64,000 nucleotides of DNA from Paenibacillus dauci (GCF_000971985.1 NZ_KQ040798.1:1-64000), one strand, 5' to 3'; positions 34,299 to 43,604 are shown, numbered from the stretch's first letter. Notes: generated by a model from the letters alone, not told the origin. Translations and numbers: made by a program.

Positions 34299-34572
34299 AT
34301 GAAGACCATTGATCCGCTATGTACCCGTTCGTTCTGCCAATTTGCCGAGCCGGGTAAGAAATCAACATGAGCTTCTACCCGCTGTCTTTTGCATTTATGT
34401 GTTCTGAGCCTGTATACTCAGCTGGCTGGCCCGCATTGACATGGCTGGCTTTCGCGAATAAATAGGCTTCTATATCTATTCACCAGAAGTACTGGGCGCT
34501 TAACAGTCATTACTTGTCGGATTTAAGAACGATATGGGTAAAATCATATTTCCCGTCTAATTCTAATATAAC

Positions 34573-34608
34573 AAAAAGGCCTCATTCACTTAAGAATGAG
34601 ACCTTTTT
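34573..34608 (-). terminator. Terminator after tRNA-Leu
   Basis: AAAAAGGCCTCATTC pairs with GAATGAGACCTTTTT with one mismatch around ACTTAA; on the minus strand it follows the tRNA by about 15 bases. Confidence 0.85.
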
Positions 34609-34622
34609 GAGTAAAAAATAGA

Positions 34623-34706
<84 letters not shown>

Positions 34707-35052
34707 ATAATGTAATGTTACCGTTCCATATTTCTATTTCCCGGCCACAAGAAATAGAATAGCATATTAGTTAGCAAGCGTCAAATTTTATTTTTCCTTC
34801 TATAATATGGAGAAATATAATATACAGAAATATATAGAAAAATAGGAAGCGAACTTGATAACAGATCCCATCATGATGTAAATACTTAGGAATCAAACAA
34901 TAACTCTTCCGTTTCCCTTCTCTTCATTCGTATACTTATCCCACTGTTTATTATTGCACTCTGCCCGATAAAGGATCGTCGGATGTTCTCTATCAGGCAG
35001 TCGCAATAACAGCATATATTATTCGGAATAGTGAATGATTAGGATAACCTGC
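34707..35052. other. Intergenic stretch with one hairpin
   Basis: AT-rich. ATTGC-CTGCC-GATA at 34953-34970 pairs discontinuously with TATC-GGCAG-GCAAT at 34991-35007 and may terminate the HAD operon, although no U-run follows. Nothing else is recognised. Confidence 0.4.
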
Positions 35053-35802
35053 TTATTTGGCAGCAGCGACCGGCAGCTGGTTACGCAGCTCCCATAACTC
35101 GGCATAACTATGAATAACAACATCCGCTTCGCCCAGATTCTGATTACCAGAACCTGGATTCTGATGTCCGATGCAGCGCATACCGGCAGACTTGGCAGCC
35201 CGCACACCGTTGCGGGAATCTTCGATAACCATGCAGCGTTCTGGTGCTACACCCAGAATTTCAGCTGCTCGCAGGAAAATATCCGGTGCCGGTTTGCCAT
35301 GTGCTACTTCTTCTCCGCTAATCATTCCCTCAAAAAAGCGGCGGATATCCAGTTTTTCCAGAATCAATTCAATCAGTGCACGTGGAGATGATGAAGCAAC
35401 CACCATCGGTATACCGGATTGCTTCAGCCAGTCCAGCCAATCTGTCAGACCGCTAAAAGGCTGCAGCTCCGGATGTTCACGAATCACATCCATGACATGC
35501 TTCACATGGAATTCCAGCATTTGCTCTACGGTACAATCGAGCAGATGCTTCTGCTGTACCTGTTCAAACATGGATGCCAGCGTCACACCTACGTACGTAT
35601 GATGCTCTTCTTCTTCCACATTGGCACCGAAGTGAATGAATGTACTTTTTTCGATTTCAAAATAGATCGGCTCGCTGTCAATCAGCACCCCGTCCATATC
35701 GAAAATAAAACCTTCTACCGGTTCACGCTGCCAATCAGTCGGCTCTATGCCAGCTGCAGAAGATACAGCATTCGCAGCAGCTTGGTTCGGGTTAGTGGTC
35801 AT
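35053..35802 (-). CDS. HAD-superfamily phosphatase (beta-phosphoglucomutase-like)
   Basis: A 249-residue HAD subfamily IA hydrolase with a helical cap. Motif I is FIFDMDGVLIDSEP (two catalytic Asp), motif II VVASSSPR, the Lys in HGKPAPDIFL and motif IV VIEDSRNG. It could be a sugar-phosphate phosphatase or a phosphoglucomutase; the first fits better with the operon. The start at 35802 leaves 7 bases to GGAGG; the ATG six bases upstream is too close. It is the third gene after the aminotransferase and dehydrogenase genes (gap 65 bases). Confidence 0.88.
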   Translation of the reverse strand: MTTNPNQAAANAVSSAAGIEPTDWQREPVEGFIFDMDGVLIDSEPIYFEIEKSTFIHFGANVEEEEHHTYVGVTLASMFEQVQQKHLLDCTVEQMLEFHVKHVMDVIREHPELQPFSGLTDWLDWLKQSGIPMVVASSSPRALIELILEKLDIRRFFEGMISGEEVAHGKPAPDIFLRAAEILGVAPERCMVIEDSRNGVRAAKSAGMRCIGHQNPGSGNQNLGEADVVIHSYAELWELRNQLPVAAAK

Positions 35803-35867
35803 CTTCATTCCTCCATTGCAAATAAAATAGTCTTCTCTACAAGCCTTTAACCATTATTCGGCAGCAA

Positions 35868-36905
35868 TTAGCAGGATTGCAATACTACCTTGATCGCGCT
35901 GGAGGATGAAGTAAGCGTACCATCATTAAGATCACAGCCCAGGGTCTGAAAAGCTTCTTTGTAGGATTCCAGCGGATACGTATGTGTAATCAGCTTGCGC
36001 GCTGGTACCAATCCTTGTTCGATCATATAGTGAGCTGTAGCAAAAGTACCAAGTGAGTCGATAGAACCGATGATCTTGAGACTGCGATCCACGACTTCTT
36101 TGGGATTGAAGCTGCTCACTCCATCACGCAGACCTACCAGCATCAGATAACCGCCATGAGCCAGATTGGACAAGATCTGCGTCCCTATTACACCTGTGGT
36201 GTCCACTACCAGATCCACCTGATGATCCTCTGGTGATATAGCAGCGAGCGCCCCTTCAAAAGATGAATATGTAGTCCAGCGTTCCGGAGCAATCGAAGCT
36301 GCCAGACGCATCCGTTCTTCCGAAATATCAACGATACTGCCGGTAATTCCTTTGGAAGCCAGTGCATAGCTGTACAGCATTCCGATCGGACCGGCACCCA
36401 GAATGATCGTACGGAAATTGGGCAGCAGATTGATCTGGTTAATCCCAGTCAACATGCAGCTCAGCGGTTCGGTCATGGTCGCTTCCTCGTAGCTGACATG
36501 ATCGGCAAGTTTGTACAGGAAGCGATCTTCGGTGACGTAATAATCGGTAAATGTACCGTCACTGCTTACGCCGGTCTCGGTTGTACTTTTGTGAAGACAG
36601 TGATTCTGTCGAGCTGTACGGCACATGGAACATTGTCCGCAGTAATACGTCGGATCAATAACGACGCGATCTCCCGGCTGTAGCGTACTTACACGCGATC
36701 CTACTTCTATCACTTCACCGGCAGATTCATGACCGAGAATAATAGAAGATTTGGCATGGTATTTGCCGCTAATAATTCCCAGATCCGTACCACAGACACC
36801 CGTCGCGTGAATACGCACCAGTACATCATGGTCGCCGGTAATCATCGGACGTGGTCTTTCTTCCAGTGCAACATCCCAGGCAGAACGATAGACAAGTGAT
36901 AACAT
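35868..36905 (-). CDS. Zinc-dependent medium-chain dehydrogenase (polyol/sorbitol dehydrogenase-like)
   Basis: A 345-residue MDR-family enzyme. The catalytic zinc ligands are in GVCGTDLG (C), GHESAG (H and E); the structural zinc has the four-Cys loop CGQCSMCRTARQNHC; the Rossmann fold shows ILGAGPIG. Ser and Asp residues in VDIS suggest NAD preference. The substrate is probably a polyol, sugar or cyclitol hydroxyl. The start at 36905 follows AAGGAGG by 8 bases and lies 16 bases after the aminotransferase stop, so the two are cotranscribed. Confidence 0.9.
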   Translation of the reverse strand: MLSLVYRSAWDVALEERPRPMITGDHDVLVRIHATGVCGTDLGIISGKYHAKSSIILGHESAGEVIEVGSRVSTLQPGDRVVIDPTYYCGQCSMCRTARQNHCLHKSTTETGVSSDGTFTDYYVTEDRFLYKLADHVSYEEATMTEPLSCMLTGINQINLLPNFRTIILGAGPIGMLYSYALASKGITGSIVDISEERMRLAASIAPERWTTYSSFEGALAAISPEDHQVDLVVDTTGVIGTQILSNLAHGGYLMLVGLRDGVSSFNPKEVVDRSLKIIGSIDSLGTFATAHYMIEQGLVPARKLITHTYPLESYKEAFQTLGCDLNDGTLTSSSSAIKVVLQSC

Positions 36906-36921
36906 GATTAATCCTCCTTGG

Positions 36922-38163
36922 TTAACCCATTTTTTGTAGTACACGTTCCAGACGGCCAACAATTTCCACAAGCTCATCTTCGGTCACAGTCAGTGATGGA
37001 CGAACTTTGACCACATTACCGAATCCATAACGGGAACCACGGAGAATCAGATTCTCTTCCTTGAAGGCCATGTCGATAATGGCATTGGCTTTGCGGGAAT
37101 CCGGCGCTCCATCTGCATCCTGAATTTCCAGTCCCCACATCAGACCGACGCCGCGTGCTTCACCGATCGTATCCGGATATAGTTCTGCGAGCGGATTTAA
37201 CAGATTGCCGAGCAGTTCGCCCTTGCTGCGTACACTTTCCAGGAATCCTGGAGCCGATACGACTTCCATTGTTGATTTGGCAGCGGTCAGCGAGATCATA
37301 TTGCTGCCGGAGGTAAAGGAGTGCTCATGCTTTTCCAGCACATTCAGACGGGATTGCATCAGAACAGCAGCGACCGGTACACCGATTCCGCCGAGTCCTT
37401 TGGCCAGTGTAATAATATCCGGCTTGATATCGAACAGCGTACTCGCGAACATCTCCCCGGTACGACCAACGCCCGTCTGCACTTCATCGGCAATCAGGAT
37501 CATCTCATGTTCATCGCACAGTTTGCGCAGCTGCTTGAAGTATTCCATTGGTGGAATAATATTGCCGCCATTGCCCAGAATCGGTTCGATAATCATGCAG
37601 GCTGTAGAGCCGGAACCGCCAAATTCCAATTGATCGGACAATGCTTCGATACATTGCATCGCGCAATGATCCGGATCGCTCTGGAACGGACATCTGTAGC
37701 AATAAGGTACAGGTACATGCAGCGAATTGGGTACAGAGGAATTTGGGAATCCTTTGCGACGGAATGCATTCCCCGATATACCTGTTGCAAACTGGGTTTG
37801 TCCATGATGGGAATAGAACAGACTGACAATATCCGTATCACCGGTATATTTTTGTGCAATTTTGGTTGCACATTCATTGGCGGTTGAACCGGTAATATCA
37901 CGCATCCAGCCTGCATCAATGCCATTTGGCGCTTCCTGTAGCAACAGAGAGAGTACTTCATCTACATATGGTTCGGTAAATGACGAGGACATATGTGTGA
38001 GATTCCCTACCTGTTCTTGTATTTTCTCAACAACATACGGGTGATTGTACCCCAGCGACAGGTTAAACGTACCGGACACACCGTCCAGATATTCGTTTCC
38101 TGCATCATCAATTAAACGGATTCCTTTTCCAATCGAAAATCGGCTTTCAGTAGTAGTTGACAT
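36922..38163 (-). CDS. Class III PLP-dependent aminotransferase
   Basis: A 413-residue fold-type I aminotransferase. The PLP lysine is in ITLAKGLGGIG, the cofactor Asp in LIADEVQTGVGRTG, and the ring-stacking region in GSTANECATK. A Cys-rich insertion, YCYRCPFQSDPDHCAMQC near 154-171, is seen in only some class III branches and might bind metal or form a structural loop. The amino acceptor and donor are unknown; with the coupled dehydrogenase it could oxidise an alcohol and aminate the ketone, or the reverse. The start at 38163 has GGAGGG 9 bases upstream. It is first in a three-gene operon. Confidence 0.88.
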   Translation of the reverse strand: MSTTTESRFSIGKGIRLIDDAGNEYLDGVSGTFNLSLGYNHPYVVEKIQEQVGNLTHMSSSFTEPYVDEVLSLLLQEAPNGIDAGWMRDITGSTANECATKIAQKYTGDTDIVSLFYSHHGQTQFATGISGNAFRRKGFPNSSVPNSLHVPVPYCYRCPFQSDPDHCAMQCIEALSDQLEFGGSGSTACMIIEPILGNGGNIIPPMEYFKQLRKLCDEHEMILIADEVQTGVGRTGEMFASTLFDIKPDIITLAKGLGGIGVPVAAVLMQSRLNVLEKHEHSFTSGSNMISLTAAKSTMEVVSAPGFLESVRSKGELLGNLLNPLAELYPDTIGEARGVGLMWGLEIQDADGAPDSRKANAIIDMAFKEENLILRGSRYGFGNVVKVRPSLTVTEDELVEIVGRLERVLQKMG

Positions 38164-38272
38164 GTATAATCCCTCCGGATAAATGTAATTGCAATCGGAT
38201 CTGGGCAACGCTAGTCATGCGATTCTTTGATCAAGGAAATTGTTAACTGGTTGTTAAAAGAAAATAATTTAG

Positions 38273-38319
38273 ATAGATCGATCTATAGATAGTGGAACTA
38301 TCCGATAGACAGATCTGTC
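38273..38319 (-). promoter_or_regulatory. Cluster of three palindromes upstream of the aminotransferase operon
   Basis: ATAGATCGATCTAT (38273-38286), GATAGTGGAACTATC (38288-38302) and GACAGATCTGTC (38308-38319) stand almost end to end, 110-156 bases upstream of the aminotransferase start and downstream of nothing else. They are likely operator sites for an unlinked regulator. The rest of 38164-38497 holds nothing I can name. Confidence 0.5.
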
Positions 38320-38497
38320 AGGACAACTACGCCAGACATGCTATTGCCATGGACTCCTACCTTTGTGCTGGAAAAGCAGGCATCACCTCCTTTGCAGAAA
38401 TAGATGATAGATATCAATCTGCAGCATGTTTTATTTATCATCGAACCCATTTATGGACGGTACGCATCCACGCTGTATTTAGAAATAAGGCCGATCA

Positions 38498-39697
38498 TTA
38501 ATATTTAGACTCGATACCCGCACGCAGAGACGAATCCGCTGACTTGAGCTGCTGTACAATAATGATACTGATCAGCAGAATCAGTGCGAATAGAGCGAAG
38601 ATCCATAGTGTCGGTCCAAATGACCAGCGATCCATACTCCATCCAATCACATACTGCAGAACCGAACCTCCGATTCCTCCCGCAGCAATCAGTGTACTGG
38701 TCGTGCGCTCCACCATACCCGGCATCAGCGTATTTGCAAATACCAGCCCAATCGAGAATAGCCCGGATATGAACAACCCGACTCCGAAGATCAGCAGATA
38801 CATCATAATCGGACTGGTAAACAATGCCAGAGCACTGATCAATACCATGGAACCGAGCGCACTGCCAATCAGGAAAGGCACATAACTCATCGTCTCGGCC
38901 ATGCGTCCGACAAATAATCTGCCGATCGTAATCGCACCCCAGAAAAAGGTTACGCTGAGTGACGCTGCCGAATCGCTGATCGAGATACTTTCAATCAGAA
39001 TAGATGGCAGGAAGTTCATCATCCCCAGCTCGATTCCCATATAGACAAAGAAGAACAGTACAAAAATGGAAAGCAGTCTCAGCTGGGCACCGGTATAACG
39101 CGGCTTGCCAGCAGAAGCTACAGCATCCTTTTGCTGATCCTGATGCAAATGTGCCGAACTATCCGCCGGCATACGTAGCCAGAACAGCAGCAGGACAAAG
39201 GTCGCCAGCGCTACCGTATAAAATGACAGGTTCCAGACATTCAGATAGATGTACAGGCTGGCAAGTGCAGGAAGCAGCATCGAACCGACGCCAAAATATA
39301 CATCCAGCTTGGTCATAGCTACTGCTTTTTGCTCCTCTGCAAATTCTATTGTGAATGCACCGATAGAAGATTCGATAATCCCGGAGCCAAAGCCCACGAA
39401 TATGGTCATAACTACCATTAATGCCCAGGATGGCATCGTACCCATGACGGTATAAGCAATTGTAATAGCGGCAATAGCGACGATAAGCAGTCTTTTGCGT
39501 CCAATTCCGGCAGAGAGCGATGGCGAGATTAATACTCCTGCCAGAAATCCGATAAATTGCAGAAAAAGAAGGGTACCTCCATCGCTATAATCCCGCCCAT
39601 AATGAGGCAGAATGACCGGCAGCAGTGCCCCCAGCATAACGCTGGTAATTCCTATCAAAAAGTAAAAGGCACAGCTTAGTCTGAAAATCCGTTTCAT
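38498..39697 (-). CDS. MFS transporter
   Basis: A 399-residue membrane protein with about 12 transmembrane segments in two halves separated by a His/Gln-rich cytoplasmic loop (about 185-205). The segment after helix 2 (SAGIGRKRLL) is the MFS A-motif loop. The pattern resembles sugar or fucose-type permeases (FucP/YfmO-like), but the substrate is undetermined. The start at 39697 follows GGAAGGGTGATG. It lies upstream of the aminotransferase operon on the same strand (334-base gap) and may serve the same substrate. A repeat AATATC-N11-GATATT at 39718-39740 overlaps its promoter region. Confidence 0.88.
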   Translation of the reverse strand: MKRIFRLSCAFYFLIGITSVMLGALLPVILPHYGRDYSDGGTLLFLQFIGFLAGVLISPSLSAGIGRKRLLIVAIAAITIAYTVMGTMPSWALMVVMTIFVGFGSGIIESSIGAFTIEFAEEQKAVAMTKLDVYFGVGSMLLPALASLYIYLNVWNLSFYTVALATFVLLLFWLRMPADSSAHLHQDQQKDAVASAGKPRYTGAQLRLLSIFVLFFFVYMGIELGMMNFLPSILIESISISDSAASLSVTFFWGAITIGRLFVGRMAETMSYVPFLIGSALGSMVLISALALFTSPIMMYLLIFGVGLFISGLFSIGLVFANTLMPGMVERTTSTLIAAGGIGGSVLQYVIGWSMDRWSFGPTLWIFALFALILLISIIIVQQLKSADSSLRAGIESKY

Positions 39698-39819
39698 AAT
39701 CTCATCACCCTTCCAAAAATATCTTGATGAACTTGATATTTCCATTTTATTTACACATAATGAACTAGCGAACAGCGTCTATGCGGCTGTTCCCCATTTT
39801 ATCCAGTAAAGGAGCAGGT

Positions 39820-40467
39820 ATGATGATGAAAAACGTATTGGAAAATTTCACAGGACAGACCATTGATGAACGATTGCAATGGCATTGCCCTCCCCAGGAA
39901 TGGGAAGTCGCATCGGACAAACAGGTACTCTCGTTCAAACCTCTCGCAGAAACGGATTTCTGGCAAAAGACCCATTATGGATTTCGGGTCGATAACGGAC
40001 ACTTTTTGTTTGCAGAAGTGTCTGGTGATATGACAGTCACTACTAGAGTTCGTACATATCCGGTGCACCAGTATGATCAGGCCGGATTAATGATCCGCTT
40101 CTCCGAACAATGCTGGCTCAAAACTTCTGTTGAATTCGAGACTGAAGGTCATGCCAAACTCGGAGTCGTTGTAACCAATAATGGCTACTCTGACTGGTCC
40201 ACCCAGAACTTCCAGGCTGGATTTACCGAGCTGCTGTTCAGAATCACACGAGTTGCAGGTGATTACACGGTCGAATATGCAGAACAAGAAGGCCATACTC
40301 CCGAATCAACAGAATGGCATCAGATACGAATCGCGCATCTATTTGACGATATAAGTGATCAGACTCCTTTCCAGTGCGGAGTATATGCATGCAGTCCTCA
40401 GGGATATGGTTGTCAGGTCGAGTTTGAATTTCTCCATATCGAGCGAACAGACAAAGCATTCAACTGA
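39820..40467 (+). CDS. DUF1349 domain protein
   Basis: A 215-residue protein of the DUF1349 family (concanavalin-like beta sandwich). Typical segments: LQWHCPPQEWEV, DFWQKTHYGF, VRTYPVHQYDQAGLMIRF and CGVYACSPQGYGCQVEFE. There is no signal peptide. Function is not established; the fold suggests carbohydrate binding. Three consecutive ATG codons follow AAAGGAG; the first (39820) is given, but the second is as good. It is divergent from the MFS gene. Confidence 0.85.
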   Translation: MMMKNVLENFTGQTIDERLQWHCPPQEWEVASDKQVLSFKPLAETDFWQKTHYGFRVDNGHFLFAEVSGDMTVTTRVRTYPVHQYDQAGLMIRFSEQCWLKTSVEFETEGHAKLGVVVTNNGYSDWSTQNFQAGFTELLFRITRVAGDYTVEYAEQEGHTPESTEWHQIRIAHLFDDISDQTPFQCGVYACSPQGYGCQVEFEFLHIERTDKAFN

Positions 40468-41331
40468 GGACACTACCCAAAATATATGTATATTAATTGA
40501 ACTATTTACAATAATTAACTATAGTTACTTTTATTATGACGGTCAATGTAAAATTTGCGTGACATTTTCAACATATAACCCCCTGCAAAAATACGATATA
40601 TTGCAATTTGTTGAGGATATGGAACTTATATTTATCCATGTCACAATTTGGACAAAACCTTATTATTATGTACCTTGCCTGTTTCGCTTCAGAATCGATT
40701 GCAAATATGTCGTCTATTCCAAAAGATCTGTTTTTGTTGTCTAATTCATATATTTATTTACGTAATAACACTTTTAATACACTGTTCATACAAACAAAAA
40801 GCCCGTAATCATTCCGAAAATGAATCCGATCCGCATGATTACGGGCTTCTTCTGTTATGACTTGTTTTAATTTTTATTATGTAAAAATATGGAATTATGA
40901 ATAGAAGAATAAATTTTAGTAATTATGCGCATACGTTTGCACAATAAAAATAGGTAATTCACTGTCCGATTCTACAAGAAATGCAAATCCTGAACAACTA
41001 CTTTTTGCCGAAAATAACATCATCTTGATAATAGATTTAAAATAGTTATTTACCCTAAATCAAATAGCCATTTTGTCCCGCTTGAAAACCTCCCTCACTT
41101 TCAATTTTATGTGTAAACATAACATTATGGAAGTGTTGAGAGAACAATTATCGTAACTGACTGGTCGAAGAATCAATTGAATCCAGCCAGTTATCTTTCC
41201 CGAATCTACTGAATCTTTCTTCAAACAGGGTGCACTTTTTGATTATTTTCCATATATTTGATGTAATTGTTCTTCAAATTTATTTTTTGATTTATTTTCC
41301 GAAGAAAATGTCTGTTTATAATAACTTTCTC
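40468..41331. other. Long intergenic stretch without a gene
   Basis: About 860 bases, strongly AT-rich at both ends. A terminator occupies 40798-40850. Open frames running through the area lack ribosome binding sites and recognisable products. I see no tRNA, riboswitch or insertion-sequence remnant. Confidence 0.5.
40798..40850. terminator. Terminator, 330 bases past the DUF1349 gene
   Basis: AAGCCCGTAATCAT pairs perfectly with ATGATTACGGGCTT around a 22-base loop, followed on plus by CTTCTGTT and on minus by TTTTTGTTTG, so it is stronger on the minus strand. Confidence 0.7.
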
Positions 41332-41375
41332 TTGCCAAATATCCCCATGTTCGCTACAATAAGAACATAAGTTCT
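41332..41375 (+). promoter_or_regulatory. Sigma-A promoter with LexA-type box at the start site
   Basis: TTGCCA (41332-41337), 17 bases, TACAAT (41355-41360); the start would fall near 41367. The palindrome AGAACATAAGTTCT (41362-41375) with core GAAC-ATAA-GTTC covers the start site, where LexA binding would block transcription. Confidence 0.65.
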
Positions 41376-41393
41376 CATAAGGTGGTGACATGA

Positions 41394-41870
41394 ATGGCTG
41401 TCTTTTTATCTGAAGAAGAGCGTTCCCTCGTAAAAAGCTATCTGCTGCTTGTTTATATCCAAAAGAAATTTGATCATGACACACGTGCTCTCGAAGAAAG
41501 TGATCAACTCAGCGCCCCAGGGCTGTACCGTGAAGTCATCCGTAGTGCGGCTGACCGCGCCAACCTGCTGCTATCGGAGGTACGACGTGATCTGCGCAAG
41601 CAGAATCTACGCTTGTATGAAGTCAATCAATCCGAGAGTATCGTAGAAGCCCAGATCCTCTGCAAGGGCCATCATGGCACCTTCCAGATTCCTTCGACAG
41701 AGTTTCGTCAGGAAGCTGCAGAGCGCATGCGTGCTTATCTGGGACTGACTCCAGCTGCTGAATCTTCTTCAGCCCCTGCTGATGACAGACCTGTTGCACC
41801 CTATAATCCCGCTCGTGTACGCGAACCTGCACGTTATTCCGGCTATACGCCATATCGCACAGGAACCTGA
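41394..41870 (+). CDS. Hypothetical protein, 158 residues, with LexA-type promoter
   Basis: Family not recognised. Residues 1-85 are strongly helical (EEERSLVKSYLLLVYIQKKF and RSAADRANLLLSEVRRDLRK), 85-112 contain strands, and 113-158 is a low-complexity tail rich in Ala, Pro, Arg and Tyr ending in SGYTPYRTGT. No signal or membrane segment. AAGGTGGTGA lies 5-8 bases before the ATG. It is monocistronic, ending at a terminator at 42003. The promoter suggests induction by DNA damage; the helical domain may be nucleic-acid or partner binding (inference). Confidence 0.75.
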   Translation: MAVFLSEEERSLVKSYLLLVYIQKKFDHDTRALEESDQLSAPGLYREVIRSAADRANLLLSEVRRDLRKQNLRLYEVNQSESIVEAQILCKGHHGTFQIPSTEFRQEAAERMRAYLGLTPAAESSSAPADDRPVAPYNPARVREPARYSGYTPYRTGT

Positions 41871-42002
41871 GTATAGAAAGTACACATTTATATCTATAAA
41901 TAGAATCTATCCTTTACTATATATATCTGTCCCTTTTTATTATACGCGCTATCATGAACTGCGATGGATGCTGTACTCCAGCCGGTTCTTCCTCTAATAC
42001 AC

Positions 42003-42046
42003 AAAAGCCATCTGCAGGACTTCAGGTCCAATACAGATGGCTTTTT
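42003..42046. terminator. Bidirectional terminator
   Basis: AAAAGCCATCTG (42003-42014) pairs with CAGATGGCTTTT (42034-42045); it separates the convergent genes ending at 41870 and 42063. Confidence 0.85.
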
Positions 42047-42062
42047 ATTTATAGGATTATGG

Positions 42063-42308
42063 TTATTCCTGTTCGCTCTCTGACGCTTGAGATGGCTCCA
42101 GCGGATCAATGCGTGGATCTTTGGATGGCTGAATAATATAGCTGCGACTCAGCTTGGCGACATTACGATTCGGTCTACGAATCAGTACATGTTCATCATC
42201 CCAGGCGATCACTATACCGCGTACATCGTTCTCTCGTATACCATCACGTATGACACGGACTTTCTCTCCTGATTGACGGTATCCGTCCAGTTCTTCTTCT
42301 GGCATCAT
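42063..42308 (-). CDS. Small hypothetical protein, 81 residues
   Basis: A small beta-rich protein (EKVRVIRDGIRENDVRGIVIAWDDEHVLIRRPNR) with an acidic Ser/Glu/Pro tail. The alternation suggests an SH3- or Hfq-like small barrel, but this is only a pattern reading. The start at 42308 is supported by GAAGGTG about 6 bases upstream; a longer frame to 42350 lacks one. No membrane segment or signal. Confidence 0.65.
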   Translation of the reverse strand: MMPEEELDGYRQSGEKVRVIRDGIRENDVRGIVIAWDDEHVLIRRPNRNVAKLSRSYIIQPSKDPRIDPLEPSQASESEQE

Positions 42309-42364
42309 TATTTTCACCTTCTTTACCTGCAATAATACTGTAATTTCCAAACTTCTACAAAAAA

Positions 42365-42390
42365 AGACCTAAATGATATCATTTAGGTCT
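42365..42390 (-). terminator. Terminator after the gene at 42421
   Basis: A perfect 13-bp palindrome AGACCTAAATGAT / ATCATTTAGGTCT, followed on the minus strand by TTTTTTTG. Confidence 0.9.
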
Positions 42391-42420
42391 GAATGCTTGT
42401 TGAATGACTTCCTGCTATGA

Positions 42421-42750
42421 TTAGCGCTGTGCGTGTTCTTTGGAATCGTTTTTCTCGAACCAATAATCAAGCACTTTTGCGGACATCACACGCTCGTTCA
42501 CGTACTCTACCTGGTGACCGGAGAATTGCGATTCCCAGTTAAAGTCCAGCTCCTGACACAGATTCACAATGGTCAGCAATTCAGACCATGCTACATAACG
42601 TTTGTACCAGAAAAACTGTGGATGTTCAATCATATAGGGATACAGGTCATCAAATTCAGTGTGCTTACAATCCAAAGCACGCTCGAAGTGTACTTTTGCG
42701 GCGGCCAGTTTATTGATAAAAAACTCTTCAGTGATCGGCTCTTTGCTCAT
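42421..42750 (-). CDS. Hypothetical protein, 109 residues
   Basis: Not recognised. A helical cytoplasmic protein rich in aromatic residues (FFWYKRYVAWSELL) with an acidic C-terminal part (VLDYWFEKNDSKEHAQR). The start at 42750 follows GGGGAGG by 8 bases; an in-frame upstream extension has no ribosome binding site. It has its own strong terminator. Confidence 0.7.
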   Translation of the reverse strand: MSKEPITEEFFINKLAAAKVHFERALDCKHTEFDDLYPYMIEHPQFFWYKRYVAWSELLTIVNLCQELDFNWESQFSGHQVEYVNERVMSAKVLDYWFEKNDSKEHAQR

Positions 42751-42952
42751 TAGTCTGCCTCCCCTCCCTAACATATCTTTATTATAAGACATTAATACCC
42801 CATTTGAAAAGAGAATATCAAGTTTTCAGTTAAAGGATATCCCAAATTGTCAAGTTCATGTTATACCATGGGGCCATACTTACACTATCGGCTATCAATG
42901 TCCATAAAATAAGATAAACCAAAATAAAAGGTTTAAACACAAGTTCCTTATA

Positions 42953-43522
42953 TTAGGCGAAAGTGATTTTTCCTTCATCCAGCGAAGCAATCTTGACCAG
43001 CGACTCCAGACGGATACCCTGTTCACGAATCGATTGTGCTCCATTTTGGAAACTTTTCTCGATCACGATACCTACACCAACCAGTGTCGCCCCGGATCGC
43101 TGAATAATTTTGACCAATCCGCGAGCAGCATCTCCATTCGCGATAATATCATCGATAAACAGAATGCGATCTTCGGCAGTAATAAACTGCTGGGACAATA
43201 CAATATCCGTTACGATCCCTTTGGTAAAGGAAGGAACACGCTCGACCAGTGCATCCGGATCTGCAAGCAGTGTCTTTTTACGACGGGCAAATACAAGTGG
43301 CACTCCCAGCTCGTATGCTGTCGCAAAAGCTACGGGAATACCTGATGATTCCACGGTTACCACGCGGGTAATCTGCTCGGAGCGGTACAATTCTGCAAAC
43401 TCCTGTCCCATACGCATCGTCAGCTGTGGATCTACCTGCTGATTCAGCAGTGCATCCAGCTTCAATACATCATGGGATAGTACGGTTGCTTCTGCCAAAA
43501 TTCGTTGTTTGAGTTCTTCCAT
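42953..43522 (-). CDS. xpt: Xanthine phosphoribosyltransferase
   Basis: A 189-residue purine salvage enzyme converting xanthine and PRPP to XMP. The PRPP-binding loop ILFIDDIIANGDA lies at 120-132 and the family N-terminus EELKQRILAEA is intact. It is usually followed by pbuX in Bacillus; here no permease is linked. Transcription probably starts at the extended -10 near 43671-43676. The leader has a 12-bp hairpin but no recognisable guanine riboswitch. Confidence 0.95.
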   Translation of the reverse strand: MEELKQRILAEATVLSHDVLKLDALLNQQVDPQLTMRMGQEFAELYRSEQITRVVTVESSGIPVAFATAYELGVPLVFARRKKTLLADPDALVERVPSFTKGIVTDIVLSQQFITAEDRILFIDDIIANGDAARGLVKIIQRSGATLVGVGIVIEKSFQNGAQSIREQGIRLESLVKIASLDEGKITFA

Positions 43523-43604
43523 TAGTTGTCCTCCATCACTGGTATTCTGATGGCTTGTGCTGCCTCAGTATTCCGTTATCATTGTTGACTATTTGCCAGT
43601 TCAG

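Noticed and set aside
35053-35802. Phosphonoacetaldehyde hydrolase (PhnX) linking to the phn transporter
   Set aside because: Motif I is FDMDGVLIDS, of the phosphoglucomutase-like group, not the PhnX pattern, and the gene is 14 kb away from phnDCEE.
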